Origin: Alphaproteobacteria bacterium
Lineage (GTDB): Bacteria; Pseudomonadota; Alphaproteobacteria; CACIAM-22H2
Reading direction: 5' to 3'
Length of the DNA stretch: 39,370 nucleotides
Assembly (NCBI GenBank): GCA_016793165.1
Contig: JAEULA010000100.1
Location: forward strand, 1-39,370
In this document: positions 15,088-23,213 of the stretch, one piece after another
How positions within the stretch are numbered: the first letter of the stretch is position 1
Layout of the letters: each line of letters begins with the position of its first letter
Notes under the pieces: generated by a model
The model's database searches: none
Told to the model about the DNA's origin: nothing
The model's input: only the letters and a program-made list of their open reading frames with translations
Translations under genes and position numbers: made by a program

Positions 15088-16380
15088 TCAGTCGGCGAAC
15101 GGATCGCTGACCAGGATCGTGTCGTTGCGCTCGGGGCTGGTCGACAGCAACGCGATCGGCACGCCCACGAGCTCCTCGAGGCGGCGGATGTACTTGATCG
15201 CGTTGCCGGGCAGCTCGGCCCAGCTGCGCGCGCCGCGCGTCGACTCGCTCCATCCCTCGATCGTCTCGTAGACGGGCTCGACCGCGGCCTGCGCCGTCAT
15301 GTTGGCGGGGAAGTGGTGCAGCGTCGCGCCGCGCAGGCGGTAGGCGACGCAGACCTTTATCTCCTTCATCCCGTCGAGCACGTCGAGCTTCGTCAGGGCG
15401 ATGCCGCGCACGCCGCCGACGCGCAGCGCCTGGCGCACCATCACGGCATCGAACCATCCGCAGCGCCGGCGCCGTCCCGTGACCGTGCCGAACTCGTGGC
15501 CGCGATCGCCCAGTCCCTGCCCGACCTCGTCGGTGAGCTCGGTCGGGAACGGCCCGGAGCCGACGCGCGTCGTGTACGCCTTGCAGATGCCGAGGACGTA
15601 GCCGGTCGCCTGCGGCCCGAGGCCCGACCCGGTCGCTGCCTGGCCCGCGACGGTGTTGGACGAGGTCACGAACGGGTAGGTGCCGTGGTCGATGTCGAGC
15701 ATCGCGGCCTGCGCACCCTCGAAGAGGATGCGCTTGCCCGCGCGGCGCGCCTGGTCGAGCGTCATCCAGACGGGCTCGGCGAACGGCAGAACCTTCGGCG
15801 CGACGTCCATCAGCTTGGCGCGCAGCTCGGCGCGATCGATCGGCGCCGCGCCCATGCCGCGACGCAGGGCGTCGTGATGGCGCAGCAGCTCGTCGAGCTT
15901 CCAGTCCAGCGTCTCGGCGTCCGCGAGATCGCAGAGACGGATCGCGCGGCGCGCGACCTTGTCCTCGTAGGCGGGGCCGATGCCTCGGCCCGTAGTTCCG
16001 ATCTTGCGGTCGCCGCGCTGCTCCTCGCGCAAGCGGTCGACCTCGCCGTGCAGCGGCAGGATCAGCACGACGTTCTCGGCGATGCGCAGCGTGTCCGGCG
16101 TGATCGCGACGCCCTGCTTGCGCACGCGCTCGATCTCGTCGAGCAGGGCCCAGGGATCGACGACGACGCCGTTGCCGATGAACGACGTCTTGCCCGGGCG
16201 CACGACGCCCGACGGCAGGAGGCTCAGCTTGAAGGTCTGATTGCCGATGACGAGCGTGTGGCCCGCGTTGTGGCCGCCTTGGAAGCGCACGACGATCTCG
16301 GCGCGCTCCGAGAGCCAGTCGACGATCTTGCCCTTTCCTTCGTCGCCCCACTGGACGCCGACGACGGTGACGTTGCTCAT
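15088..16380 (-). CDS. purA: Adenylosuccinate synthase
   Basis: A 430-residue cytoplasmic enzyme joining IMP and aspartate with GTP to form adenylosuccinate, the first committed step to AMP. The N-terminal VVGVQWGDEGKGKIVDWLS holds the P-loop-like GDEGKGK with catalytic Asp13. RFQGGHNAGHT carries His41. Further signatures are TTGRGIGPAYEDKVAR and GTYPFVTSSNT. Length and all these motifs are standard, so the enzyme should be active. It follows hisZ after six bases, an arrangement found in several alphaproteobacteria that links histidine and purine synthesis through the shared use of ATP and the AICAR by-product. Confidence 0.97.
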   Translation of the reverse strand: MSNVTVVGVQWGDEGKGKIVDWLSERAEIVVRFQGGHNAGHTLVIGNQTFKLSLLPSGVVRPGKTSFIGNGVVVDPWALLDEIERVRKQGVAITPDTLRIAENVVLILPLHGEVDRLREEQRGDRKIGTTGRGIGPAYEDKVARRAIRLCDLADAETLDWKLDELLRHHDALRRGMGAAPIDRAELRAKLMDVAPKVLPFAEPVWMTLDQARRAGKRILFEGAQAAMLDIDHGTYPFVTSSNTVAGQAATGSGLGPQATGYVLGICKAYTTRVGSGPFPTELTDEVGQGLGDRGHEFGTVTGRRRRCGWFDAVMVRQALRVGGVRGIALTKLDVLDGMKEIKVCVAYRLRGATLHHFPANMTAQAAVEPVYETIEGWSESTRGARSWAELPGNAIKYIRRLEELVGVPIALLSTSPERNDTILVSDPFAD

Positions 16381-16386
16381 GGCGAT

Positions 16387-17547
16387 CTACTCTTTCAATG
16401 CGATGACGCGATCGTCGCGCCAGACATGGGTGCAGCCCAGGCGCCGGGCCTCGGCGCGCGAATCGGGCGCCGCCGTCAGCCCCGCGAGCGTCGCCCACCC
16501 CTCACGACGCAGCCGCGCGCCGATCTCGGCCGGAGACTCGAGCGGCACGTAGACGAGGCGACGGACCTCCGGCGCCGGGAGCGCGTGCATGACCGTGTCG
16601 GTGTACAGCGTGAAGCCGGTCGCGGGCTCGCCCTCGCCGCCCGCGAAATCGGCGCCGGCGAGGTAGCGGCCGCCGCGGCCGAGCTCGCCGCGCACGCCGC
16701 GCGAGAACAGCGTGAAGCAGAGGCCGGTGTGATACTCGAAGCCGCGGTTCTCGACGAGATCGACGGTCACCGCCAGGCCCGGATTGCGCGCCCGCAGCAC
16801 CCCGACCACGCGGGTCAGCCGATCGGCATCGTCGGCCGCCCGGGGCGGCAGCGCCACCGCGGCGAGCGCCGCCAGGGCGCGGGTCGGGTCGCCGGACTCG
16901 CGAAGCAGCAGGCCGAGGCTCGCGGCGGCACTGCCGCCGGCGCTCGCGACGGCCGCCGCATCCTTGCGGTCCAGCGCCTCGCGCAGCTGCTTGGCCTGGG
17001 CCGCTGGCAGGCCGGCGTCGTCGATGATCGAGGCGGCCAGCGTCGGCGAGGAGAGGTCGACCGAAAGGCGCTCGACGCCGACCTCGAGCAGCGCGCCCGC
17101 GGCAAGGAGAACGGCCTCGATGTCCGCCTCGACCGTCGAGGCGCCGATCAGCTCGACGCCGATCTGCCCGAACTGCCGGGTCGAGCGCAGCGCATCGCCC
17201 ATTACGCGCACGACCTGGCCGGCATAGGACAGGCGCAGCGGACGCGGCGCGTTGGCCAGCCGGACCGCGGCGATGCGCGCGACCTGCAGCGTCATGTCCG
17301 GGCGCAGCGCCAGCATGCGCTGCGACACGGGATCCATCAGGCGGAAGCTGTGCGGCGCCATCGCCTGGCCGGATCCCGTCAGCAGCGACTGCTCGAACTC
17401 GACGAGCGGCGGCTTGACCCGCACGTAGCCCTGGGCGGCGAAATGCGCCATGAGCCGCTCGACCGTCGCCGCCTCGTGCCCGGCCTCGGGCGGCAGCAGA
17501 TCGGCGAAGCCGGCAGGCAGAAGGGCGCGGCGGGCGAGATCGTTCAT
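16387..17547 (-). CDS. hisZ: ATP phosphoribosyltransferase regulatory subunit HisZ
   Basis: A 386-residue class II aminoacyl-tRNA synthetase-like protein. It opens with ARRALLPAGFADLLPPEAGHEA and contains the motif-2-type region MLALRPDMTLQVARIAAVRLA and the late NRGFEYHTGLCFTLFSRG and ELGRGGRYL of the HisS core. It lacks the anticodon-binding domain of a true HisRS. HisZ joins a short-form HisG to make the first enzyme of histidine synthesis and its feedback control. A short hisG must be elsewhere in the genome; it is not in this window. ATG 17547 is chosen because it begins the conserved region. A possible small upstream reading frame overlaps it by ATGA. Confidence 0.92.
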   Translation of the reverse strand: MNDLARRALLPAGFADLLPPEAGHEAATVERLMAHFAAQGYVRVKPPLVEFEQSLLTGSGQAMAPHSFRLMDPVSQRMLALRPDMTLQVARIAAVRLANAPRPLRLSYAGQVVRVMGDALRSTRQFGQIGVELIGASTVEADIEAVLLAAGALLEVGVERLSVDLSSPTLAASIIDDAGLPAAQAKQLREALDRKDAAAVASAGGSAAASLGLLLRESGDPTRALAALAAVALPPRAADDADRLTRVVGVLRARNPGLAVTVDLVENRGFEYHTGLCFTLFSRGVRGELGRGGRYLAGADFAGGEGEPATGFTLYTDTVMHALPAPEVRRLVYVPLESPAEIGARLRREGWATLAGLTAAPDSRAEARRLGCTHVWRDDRVIALKE

Positions 17548-17693
17548 CGGGGTGCTGGGGAGCGGTCGAGCGGTTGAACCGGCCGGGCTTGGTAGCGGGT
17601 CCGGGGGCCTCCGGCCAGTCGAAATTTCGTCGCGGCGGCACCGCCCCGCCGCAGCCCCGCCACAAAGCGCGCGTGGAATTCGGTCTCGTCCAT
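17544..17693 (-). CDS. Possible small leader ORF upstream of hisZ
   Basis: A 49-codon frame starting MDETEFHARFVAGLRRGG ends in a TGA that overlaps the hisZ ATG as ATGA. Its own start overlaps the ATG of the divergent hydrolase gene. It has one His and no His run, so it is not an obvious attenuation peptide. It could be a coupled leader, or simply chance in GC-rich DNA where open frames are long. No homology is recognised. Confidence 0.2.
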   Translation of the reverse strand: MDETEFHARFVAGLRRGGAAATKFRLAGGPRTRYQARPVQPLDRSPAPR

Positions 17694-19053
17694 GCCTTTG
17701 CGCAGCGCCCTCGCTTCCGTCATCGATACCTGCGGCCCTTGGGTCGATCCGCTCACCCTTCCCGCCCTCCGGCAGGTCTATTTCCCGCTGTCGCGGCTGT
17801 GGGCGGCAGCCAGCATCCATGTCCCCGGCGATCCCCGCTTCGCGGCCGAAACGGCGCTGGCACCGGACAATCCCCTCGCGCGCAGCATGATCGCGGCCCT
17901 GGTCGAGCCGGTCGCGCAGCGGCACGCCGCCCATCGCGACGCCCTGCGCGCCTGGGAGACGGGCTTCTTCGGCGCCGACGCCGTCGACGCGCCGCGGCTC
18001 GTCGCGCTCGAGCGCGATCGCCGCGCGGCCGCGGCCCGCTGGATGGCGGGGCGCGCCTCCCTCATGCCGCTACGCATGATGGCCGCCGTGCCGCCGCTGC
18101 GCCTGCAGATCCCCGCTCCTGCCATCGTCGACGCCGCCTACGGGCGCTTTCTCGACCGCCCTGCCGATGCCTTCGTGCCGATGCAGCCATGGCCCGAGGT
18201 CGAGGCGTCCCGCGCCATCGAGACGGCGGGCATGCGGACCTACTGGGTGCGCTTCGCCGCCCCGCATGCGCGGCTGGGCGACGTCGCAATCGCGCGCGTC
18301 ACCGAGCCGATCGCGCCGATGCCCGCCGCCACGGTGATCGCCGGCAACGGGGTGTTCATCGAGCCGGAGATGTATCCCAATCGCGTCCTCGAGATCGCCG
18401 GCAGCCTCGCGCATCGCGGCGTGCGCGTCGTCGAGATGACGTCCCCGTGGCATGCCCGCCGCACGCCGCCGGGCTGGTACGGCGGCGAGCGCTTCTTCGC
18501 GACGGTGCCGATGGGAGCGCTCGATCTCTTCGTCGGCCAGGCGCAGGAGCTCGCCGTTCTCACGGCCTGGTGCCGCCGGGCGTTCGGCGGCCCGGTCGGC
18601 ATCGTCGGCGTGTCGATGAGCGCGCTGGTCGCGCAGCTCGCGATCACCCATGGGGCGCAGGGCCCCGACGTCGCGCGGCCCGATGCGGCCTTCCTCGTGC
18701 TCCACAGCGGCGACGTCGACGAGATCGCCTTCGCCGGCGAGCTGATCGAATCGCTGGGCCTGCTGCGGGCGCTGGCGGATGCCGGCTGGTCGCGCCCGTC
18801 GCTGCAGCGCTGGCGCCCTCTTCTCGCGCCGAGCGATGCGCTCGGCGTCGCGCCGGAGCGCGTCGTCTCGCTGCTTGCCCGCGAGGATCGCGTCATGCCC
18901 GTCGGCGGCGGCATCGCGCAGCTCGATCGTTGGCACGTCCCCGCGGCGAACCGCTACGTCTGGGCGCACAGCCATATGAGCGTCCCGGCCGCGCTGCGTC
19001 TCGACGACGCGCCGGTGCGCCGTTTCCTCGCGGTGCTGGGGCAGCGCGCTTGA
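17692..19053 (+). CDS. Alpha/beta hydrolase, ABHD18-like (DUF2048-type)
   Basis: A 453-residue protein with an alpha/beta hydrolase core in its second half. GIVGVSMSALVAQLA carries the nucleophile elbow with Ser308, LLAREDRVMPVGGG near residue 400 supplies a likely acid Asp, and WAHSHMSVPAA near 429 a likely catalytic His. PAATVIAGNGVFIEPEMYPNRVLEIAGSLA and EMTSPWHARRTPPGWYGGERFF recall the ABHD18/DUF2048 family, which is mostly known from eukaryotes and scattered bacteria and whose substrate is not established. The N-terminal 190 residues are mainly helical and Ala/Arg-rich. It stands divergent from hisZ and 34 bases ahead of the AI-2E family gene. No signal peptide is seen, so a cytoplasmic place is likely. 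The family name is moderately certain. Confidence 0.65.
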   Translation: MPLRSALASVIDTCGPWVDPLTLPALRQVYFPLSRLWAAASIHVPGDPRFAAETALAPDNPLARSMIAALVEPVAQRHAAHRDALRAWETGFFGADAVDAPRLVALERDRRAAAARWMAGRASLMPLRMMAAVPPLRLQIPAPAIVDAAYGRFLDRPADAFVPMQPWPEVEASRAIETAGMRTYWVRFAAPHARLGDVAIARVTEPIAPMPAATVIAGNGVFIEPEMYPNRVLEIAGSLAHRGVRVVEMTSPWHARRTPPGWYGGERFFATVPMGALDLFVGQAQELAVLTAWCRRAFGGPVGIVGVSMSALVAQLAITHGAQGPDVARPDAAFLVLHSGDVDEIAFAGELIESLGLLRALADAGWSRPSLQRWRPLLAPSDALGVAPERVVSLLAREDRVMPVGGGIAQLDRWHVPAANRYVWAHSHMSVPAALRLDDAPVRRFLAVLGQRA

Positions 19054-19087
19054 GCCGTATCGCGCTTCCGCGCATAACTGCCCGGCA

Positions 19088-20179
19088 ATGACGCCCGACG
19101 CCTCGCCCTCGCCGCCGACCCGGCTCGAACGGATCCTGGCGGGTACCCTGCTCGCCGGACTCGCGATCGGTTGCCTGCTCGTGCTGAGGCCGTTCGTCGC
19201 CGCCATCCTCTGGGCCGCGATCCTGGTCTTCGCAACCTGGCCGGTATTCAGCTGGCTGGCCGAGCGCCTGGCCGTGCGCCGCTGGATCGCGGCGCTGGTG
19301 ATGATCCTGCTCGCCTTCCTCCTGATGGTCGCGCCGCTCACGCTGGTGGTCGCCGACTTCGCCGACGACGCCCGCCGGCTCGTGACCGCCGGTCGCCAGC
19401 TGATCGAGGCCGGCCTGCCGGACCCGCCGGCATGGCTCGCCGGCATCCCGATCGTGGGCGCGATGCTCGACGCCGAATGGCGCCGCATCGGCACGGACAC
19501 CGCCGAACTGCAGGCCGTGATCGCCCCTTACGCGCAGGTGCTCGGCCGCTGGGGCTTCGACGCCGGCGTCAATGTCGGGCTCGGCCTCGCACAGGGCGTC
19601 CTCGAGCTCGCACTGGCCCTGTTCATCGCCTTCTTCCTCTACCGCGACGGCGACAAGGTCGCCGGGCGCGTCCAGGGCGCCGCGGTTCGCCTGCTCGGCG
19701 CCCGCGGCGACCGGCTGTTCAAGGTCGCGAGCAACACGGTGCAGGCCGTCGTCTACGGCGTCGTGGGGACGGCGCTGATCCAGGGGCTGCTGATGCTGAT
19801 CGGCCTGACGATCGCCGGTGTGCCGAACACGCTGCTCCTCGCCTTCCTCACCGGCGTGACGTCGCCGCTGCCCGTCGGGCCGCCGTTCATCTGGCTCGGC
19901 GCGGCGGCATGGCTCTATGCGACCAAGGGCCTCGGCTGGGCAGTGTTCATGATCGTCTGGGGCGCGGGCCTCGTGAGCATGGCCGACAACGTCGTGCGCC
20001 CGCTGCTGATCAGCCGCGGCGGGACCACGCCGATCGTCATCACGCTGCTCGGCATCATCGGCGGCGTCTTCGCCTTCGGCTTCCTCGGCCTGTTCCTCGG
20101 TCCGACGCTCCTCGCCGTCGGCTACACCCTGCTCAACGAGTGGACCACGCCGCGCGCCGCCGGCGCCGCGGAGTCCTGA
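19088..20179 (+). CDS. AI-2E family transporter (PF01594 permease)
   Basis: A 363-residue membrane protein with about eight hydrophobic segments. They are arranged as in the family: a pair of helices at the start (LVLRPFVAAILWAAILVFATWPVF), a third (WIAALVMILLAFLLMVAPLTLVVADF), an extracytoplasmic domain, then a C-terminal helical bundle with LFIAFFLYRDGDKVAGR, GVPNTLLLAFLTGVTSPLPVGPPFIWLGAA and ADNVVRPLLISRGGTTPIVITLLGIIGGVFAFGFLGLFLGPTLL-like sequence. Family roles range from signal export to ion antiport, so the name does not prove AI-2 transport. It lies tail to tail with serA, 27 bases apart, in a gap holding only a self-complementary CGCCGCGGCG. Confidence 0.88.
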   Translation: MTPDASPSPPTRLERILAGTLLAGLAIGCLLVLRPFVAAILWAAILVFATWPVFSWLAERLAVRRWIAALVMILLAFLLMVAPLTLVVADFADDARRLVTAGRQLIEAGLPDPPAWLAGIPIVGAMLDAEWRRIGTDTAELQAVIAPYAQVLGRWGFDAGVNVGLGLAQGVLELALALFIAFFLYRDGDKVAGRVQGAAVRLLGARGDRLFKVASNTVQAVVYGVVGTALIQGLLMLIGLTIAGVPNTLLLAFLTGVTSPLPVGPPFIWLGAAAWLYATKGLGWAVFMIVWGAGLVSMADNVVRPLLISRGGTTPIVITLLGIIGGVFAFGFLGLFLGPTLLAVGYTLLNEWTTPRAAGAAES

Positions 20180-20206
20180 CGCCGTCGCCGCGGCGGCGCG
20201 GGCGGC

Positions 20207-21784
20207 TCAGAACCGCAGTGTCCGTACCCGCAGCACGTTGGACATCGTGCGCAGCTGCGCGATGACCGCTTCACTGACCGGCTGGTCGGTCGCCACGAGG
20301 CAGATCGCATCGGCGCCGGGCCCGGTGCGGCCGTTGTTGAACGCCGCGATGTTGACCAGCGCGTCGCCGAGCACGCGGCCGAGCTGGCCGATGAAGCCCG
20401 GCTTGTCCTTGTTGCGGACATAGAGCATGTGCGGCGAGAACTCGGCCTCGATCGCGACCTCGGCGATCTCGACGATGCGCGGGCGTTTGTTGCCGAAGAG
20501 CGACCCGGCGATGCGTCGGCGATGGCCGTCGGCCTCGACCGTCACCCGGATCAGCGTCGGGTAGTCGAGCTGGCGGTCGTGGCGCATCTCGGTGACCGCG
20601 ATGTTGCGCGAGCGCGCGACGGCCGGCGCCGAGACCGTGTTCACCGTCTCGAGCTGCGGCGACAGGAACCCCGCGAGGATGCACGCCGTGATCGGCTTGG
20701 TGTTCAGCTCGGCGGCGTGGCCCTCGTACTCGATGGTGAGCGAGCGGATGTTCTCGTCGGAAAGCTGGCCGAGATAGGAACCCAGCTTCGTGCCGAGCGA
20801 CATGTAGGGCCCCAGCTGCTTGGCCTCCTCGCCCGAGACCGACGGCATGTTCACCGCATTGTTCACGGCGCCGTCGAGCAGGAAGTCGCAGATCTGCTCG
20901 GCGACCTGCAGCGCGACGTTCTCCTGCGCCTCGGTCGTCGAGGCGCCGAGGTGCGGCGTGCAGATCACGTCGTCGCGGCCGAACAGCGGATTGCTCGTCG
21001 CCGGCTCGGTGGCGAAGACGTCGAGGGCTGCGCCCGCGACCTGGCCGGACTCCAGCGCGGCCGCGAGATCCGCCTCGACGACGAGGCCGCCGCGCGCGCA
21101 GTTGACGATGCGCACGCCCCGGCGACATTTCGCCAGCGCCTTGGCGTCGATCAGGTTCCGCGTCGCCTCGGTCAGCGGCGTATGCATCGTGATGAAGTCC
21201 GCGCGCGCGAGCAGCTCGTCGAGCTCCACCTTCTCGACGCCGAGCTTCTGCGCGCGCTCGGGGGTCAGGAACGGGTCGTAGGCGACGACCTTCATCTTCA
21301 GGCCGAGCGCCCGATCGGCGACGATCGCGCCGATGTTGCCGCAGCCCACCACGCCGAGCGTCTTGGCGGTCAGCTCGACGCCCATGAAGCGGTTCTTCTC
21401 CCACTTGCCGGCCTGGGTCGAGCGGTCGGCCGCGGGGATCTGCCGCGCGAGGGCGAACATCAGCGCGATGGCGTGCTCGGCCGTGGTGATCGAGTTGCCG
21501 AACGGCGTGTTCATCACCACGACGCCGCGCTGCGTCGCCGCCGGCACGTCGATGTTGTCGACGCCGATGCCGGCGCGCCCGATGACCCGAAGCCTCGTCG
21601 CGGCCTGGAGGATCGCCGGCGTCACCTTCGTCGAGGAGCGCACCGCGAGGCCATCATACGCGCCGATGATCGACTCGAGCTCCGGCGCCTTGAGCCCGGT
21701 CCTGACGTCGACGGCCACCCCGCGCCGCTTGAAGATCTCGACCGCGCGCGGCGAGAGGTTGTCGCTGATCAGCACCTTGGGCAT
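20207..21784 (-). CDS. serA: D-3-phosphoglycerate dehydrogenase
   Basis: A 525-residue long-type SerA. The substrate and NAD domains hold LGVVGCGNIGAIVADRALGL (GxGxxG), a following Asp in VVAYDPFL that selects NAD, NCARGG with the catalytic Arg, and CTPHLGASTTEAQENVA with the catalytic His. After residue about 315 comes the extra intervening domain of long SerA, and the last 75 residues form an ACT domain (DKPGFIGQLGRVLGDALVNIAAF) used for serine or other effector control. It oxidises 3-phosphoglycerate in the first step of serine synthesis. The start at 21784 begins the conserved MPKVLISDNLSP; the frame upstream enters an intergenic repeat and is not coding. The serC gene precedes it on the same strand. 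Confidence 0.96.
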   Translation of the reverse strand: MPKVLISDNLSPRAVEIFKRRGVAVDVRTGLKAPELESIIGAYDGLAVRSSTKVTPAILQAATRLRVIGRAGIGVDNIDVPAATQRGVVVMNTPFGNSITTAEHAIALMFALARQIPAADRSTQAGKWEKNRFMGVELTAKTLGVVGCGNIGAIVADRALGLKMKVVAYDPFLTPERAQKLGVEKVELDELLARADFITMHTPLTEATRNLIDAKALAKCRRGVRIVNCARGGLVVEADLAAALESGQVAGAALDVFATEPATSNPLFGRDDVICTPHLGASTTEAQENVALQVAEQICDFLLDGAVNNAVNMPSVSGEEAKQLGPYMSLGTKLGSYLGQLSDENIRSLTIEYEGHAAELNTKPITACILAGFLSPQLETVNTVSAPAVARSRNIAVTEMRHDRQLDYPTLIRVTVEADGHRRRIAGSLFGNKRPRIVEIAEVAIEAEFSPHMLYVRNKDKPGFIGQLGRVLGDALVNIAAFNNGRTGPGADAICLVATDQPVSEAVIAQLRTMSNVLRVRTLRF

Positions 21785-21806
21785 CTGGATCCTCACGTGG
21801 ATTGAA

Positions 21807-21944
21807 TTCACCGCCGAGATCGCGGAGGGCCGCGGCGCCGAGCCGCGCGCGAAGTGCGCACGCCTCGGCAGCTGTGATGCGCCGGGCCGACGCCTGGCGC
21901 GGTCTCGCCGCGCGTTCTGCGCTCGTTGCGTCCTCTGCGGTGAA
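21807..21944. repeat. 138-bp intergenic element with terminal inverted repeats
   Basis: TTCACCGCCGAG at 21807-21818 is repeated inverted at 21933-21944 (CTCTGCGGTGAA) with one mismatch. Between them the element contains further matching end sequence (GCGTTCTGCGCTCGTTGCGTCCTCTGCGG on its right side is recognisable as the usual border, positions 21912-21940). Such elements are scattered between genes in many proteobacteria and produce false proteins beginning FTAEIAE or FTTEDTE. It fills the serC-serA gap almost entirely. Only one copy lies in this window, so repetition in the genome is inferred from resemblance. Confidence 0.6.
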
Positions 21945-21947
21945 AAC

Positions 21948-23114
21948 TCAGGCGGCCTGGACGAGGTCGGCCGTGGCGCGGGCGAAGGCCCAGTCGAGCC
22001 ACGGGAACAGCGCCTCGAGATCGGCGCGCTCGATCGTGGCGCCCGCCCAGATCCGCAGGCCCGGCGGCGCATCGCGATAGGCGTCGATGTCGAAGGCGAC
22101 CTTCTCGGCCTCGAGCAGCGCGGTGATCCGCTTCGGCACCGCGGCCTGCGCGGCGGCGTCGAGCCGGAGGATCGCGGGATCGACGATCCGCAGGCAGACC
22201 GAGGTGCAGGAGCGGATGCGCCTGTCGTCGGCGAGGAACCCGACCCATCCCGCGCGCGCGGCCCACGCCTCGATCGCGGCGAGATTGCCCTCGGCGCGGG
22301 CGATCAGCGCGTCGAGCCCCCCGATGCGCTCGGCCCAGTCGAGACCGTCGATCGCATCCTCGACGCAGAGCATCGACGGCGTGTTGATCGTCTCGCCCTT
22401 GAACACGCCCTCGATCAGCTTACCGCCTTGCGTCAGGCGGAAGATCTTCGGCATCGGCCAGGCCGGCGTGAAGCTCTCGAGGCGCGCCACGGCGCGCGGG
22501 CTCAGCACCAGCATGCCGTGCTGGCCCTCGCCGCCGAGCACCTTCTGCCACGACCACGTGGTCGCATCGAGCTTGTCCCAGGGCAGGCGCATCGCGAAAG
22601 CGGCCGAGGTCGCATCGCAGATCGTCAGGCCCTGGCGATCGTCGGGAATCCAGTCGCCGTCCGGCACGCGCACGCCGGAGGTCGTGCCGTTCCAGGTGAA
22701 CACGACGTCGCGCGCGAAATCGACCGCGCCGAGATCGGGCAGTGCGCCGTAGGCGGCGGTCAGGCTCCGCGAGTCCTTGATCCGAAGCTGCTTGACGACG
22801 TCGCCAACCCAGCCCTCGCCGAAGCTCTCCCAGGCCAGCAGCTCGACGCCGCGCGCGCCGAGCAGCGACCACAGCGCCATCTCGACGGCGCCGGTGTCGG
22901 AGGCCGGCACGATGCCGATGCGGTAGTCGGCGGGGATGCCGAGCACGCGGCGCGTGCGCTCGATGGCGTCGGCGAGGCGCGCCTTGCCGGGCTTCGAGCG
23001 GTGCGAGCGGCCCACCAGGGCCTTGTCGAGGGCTTGAAGCGTCCATCCCGGGCGCTTGGCGCAGGGACCGGACGAAAAATTGGGAACGCGCGGACGCGCG
23101 GCGGGAGTCGTCAT
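21948..23114 (-). CDS. serC: Phosphoserine aminotransferase
   Basis: A 388-residue PLP enzyme of the class V fold that transfers an amino group from glutamate to 3-phosphohydroxypyruvate, the second step of serine synthesis. PNFSSGPCAKRPGW near the start is the family opening. Lys191 in WSWQKVLGGEGQHG is the PLP lysine, and WNGTTSGVRVPDG and CDATSAAFAM supply cofactor contacts. This is the alphaproteobacterial/archaeal-type SerC (near 390 residues) rather than the 360-residue enterobacterial form. It precedes serA with a 163-base gap occupied by the inverted-repeat element. Its leader has three consecutive hairpins, the last holding the ribosome site, so expression is probably controlled at the RNA level. 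Confidence 0.95.
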   Translation of the reverse strand: MTTPAARPRVPNFSSGPCAKRPGWTLQALDKALVGRSHRSKPGKARLADAIERTRRVLGIPADYRIGIVPASDTGAVEMALWSLLGARGVELLAWESFGEGWVGDVVKQLRIKDSRSLTAAYGALPDLGAVDFARDVVFTWNGTTSGVRVPDGDWIPDDRQGLTICDATSAAFAMRLPWDKLDATTWSWQKVLGGEGQHGMLVLSPRAVARLESFTPAWPMPKIFRLTQGGKLIEGVFKGETINTPSMLCVEDAIDGLDWAERIGGLDALIARAEGNLAAIEAWAARAGWVGFLADDRRIRSCTSVCLRIVDPAILRLDAAAQAAVPKRITALLEAEKVAFDIDAYRDAPPGLRIWAGATIERADLEALFPWLDWAFARATADLVQAA

Positions 23115-23119
23115 GCAGT

Positions 23120-23195
23120 GCCATCCTTTCAGATGGCCGAGACCCGTTGGGAGGTCTTGGCCCGCGGCGGAACCTAGAGAGGTGCCGCCGCGGGC
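23120..23195 (-). promoter_or_regulatory. Structured serC leader: three tandem hairpins (serC RNA motif candidate)
   Basis: Reading toward serC there are three perfect stems. An 11-bp G/C stem pairs 23185-23195 with 23160-23170, with four more pairs inside. A 5-bp stem pairs 23153-23157 with 23140-23144. A 6-bp stem pairs 23132-23137 with 23120-23125, and its TGAAAG loop carries the Shine-Dalgarno GAAAGGA nine bases before the ATG. A conserved serC RNA motif upstream of serC is known in alphaproteobacteria, and position and layout fit it. I cannot check the consensus sequence here. Confidence 0.5.
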
Positions 23196-23213
23196 GCAAC
23201 CGAGTCCTGTCGC

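Noticed and set aside
14420..16498. A 692-codon minus-strand frame overlapping purA in another frame.
   Set aside because: It is a frame-shifted shadow of purA with no recognisable domain.
14614..17577. A 987-codon open frame on the plus strand.
   Set aside because: It lies opposite purA and hisZ, which have full sets of family motifs. The long frame shows only low-complexity Arg, Asp and His repeats.
20180..20206. Self-complementary CGCCGCGGCG between the convergent AI-2E family and serA genes as a terminator.
   Set aside because: It has no loop-forming spacer and no T run; in such GC-rich sequence it is expected by chance.
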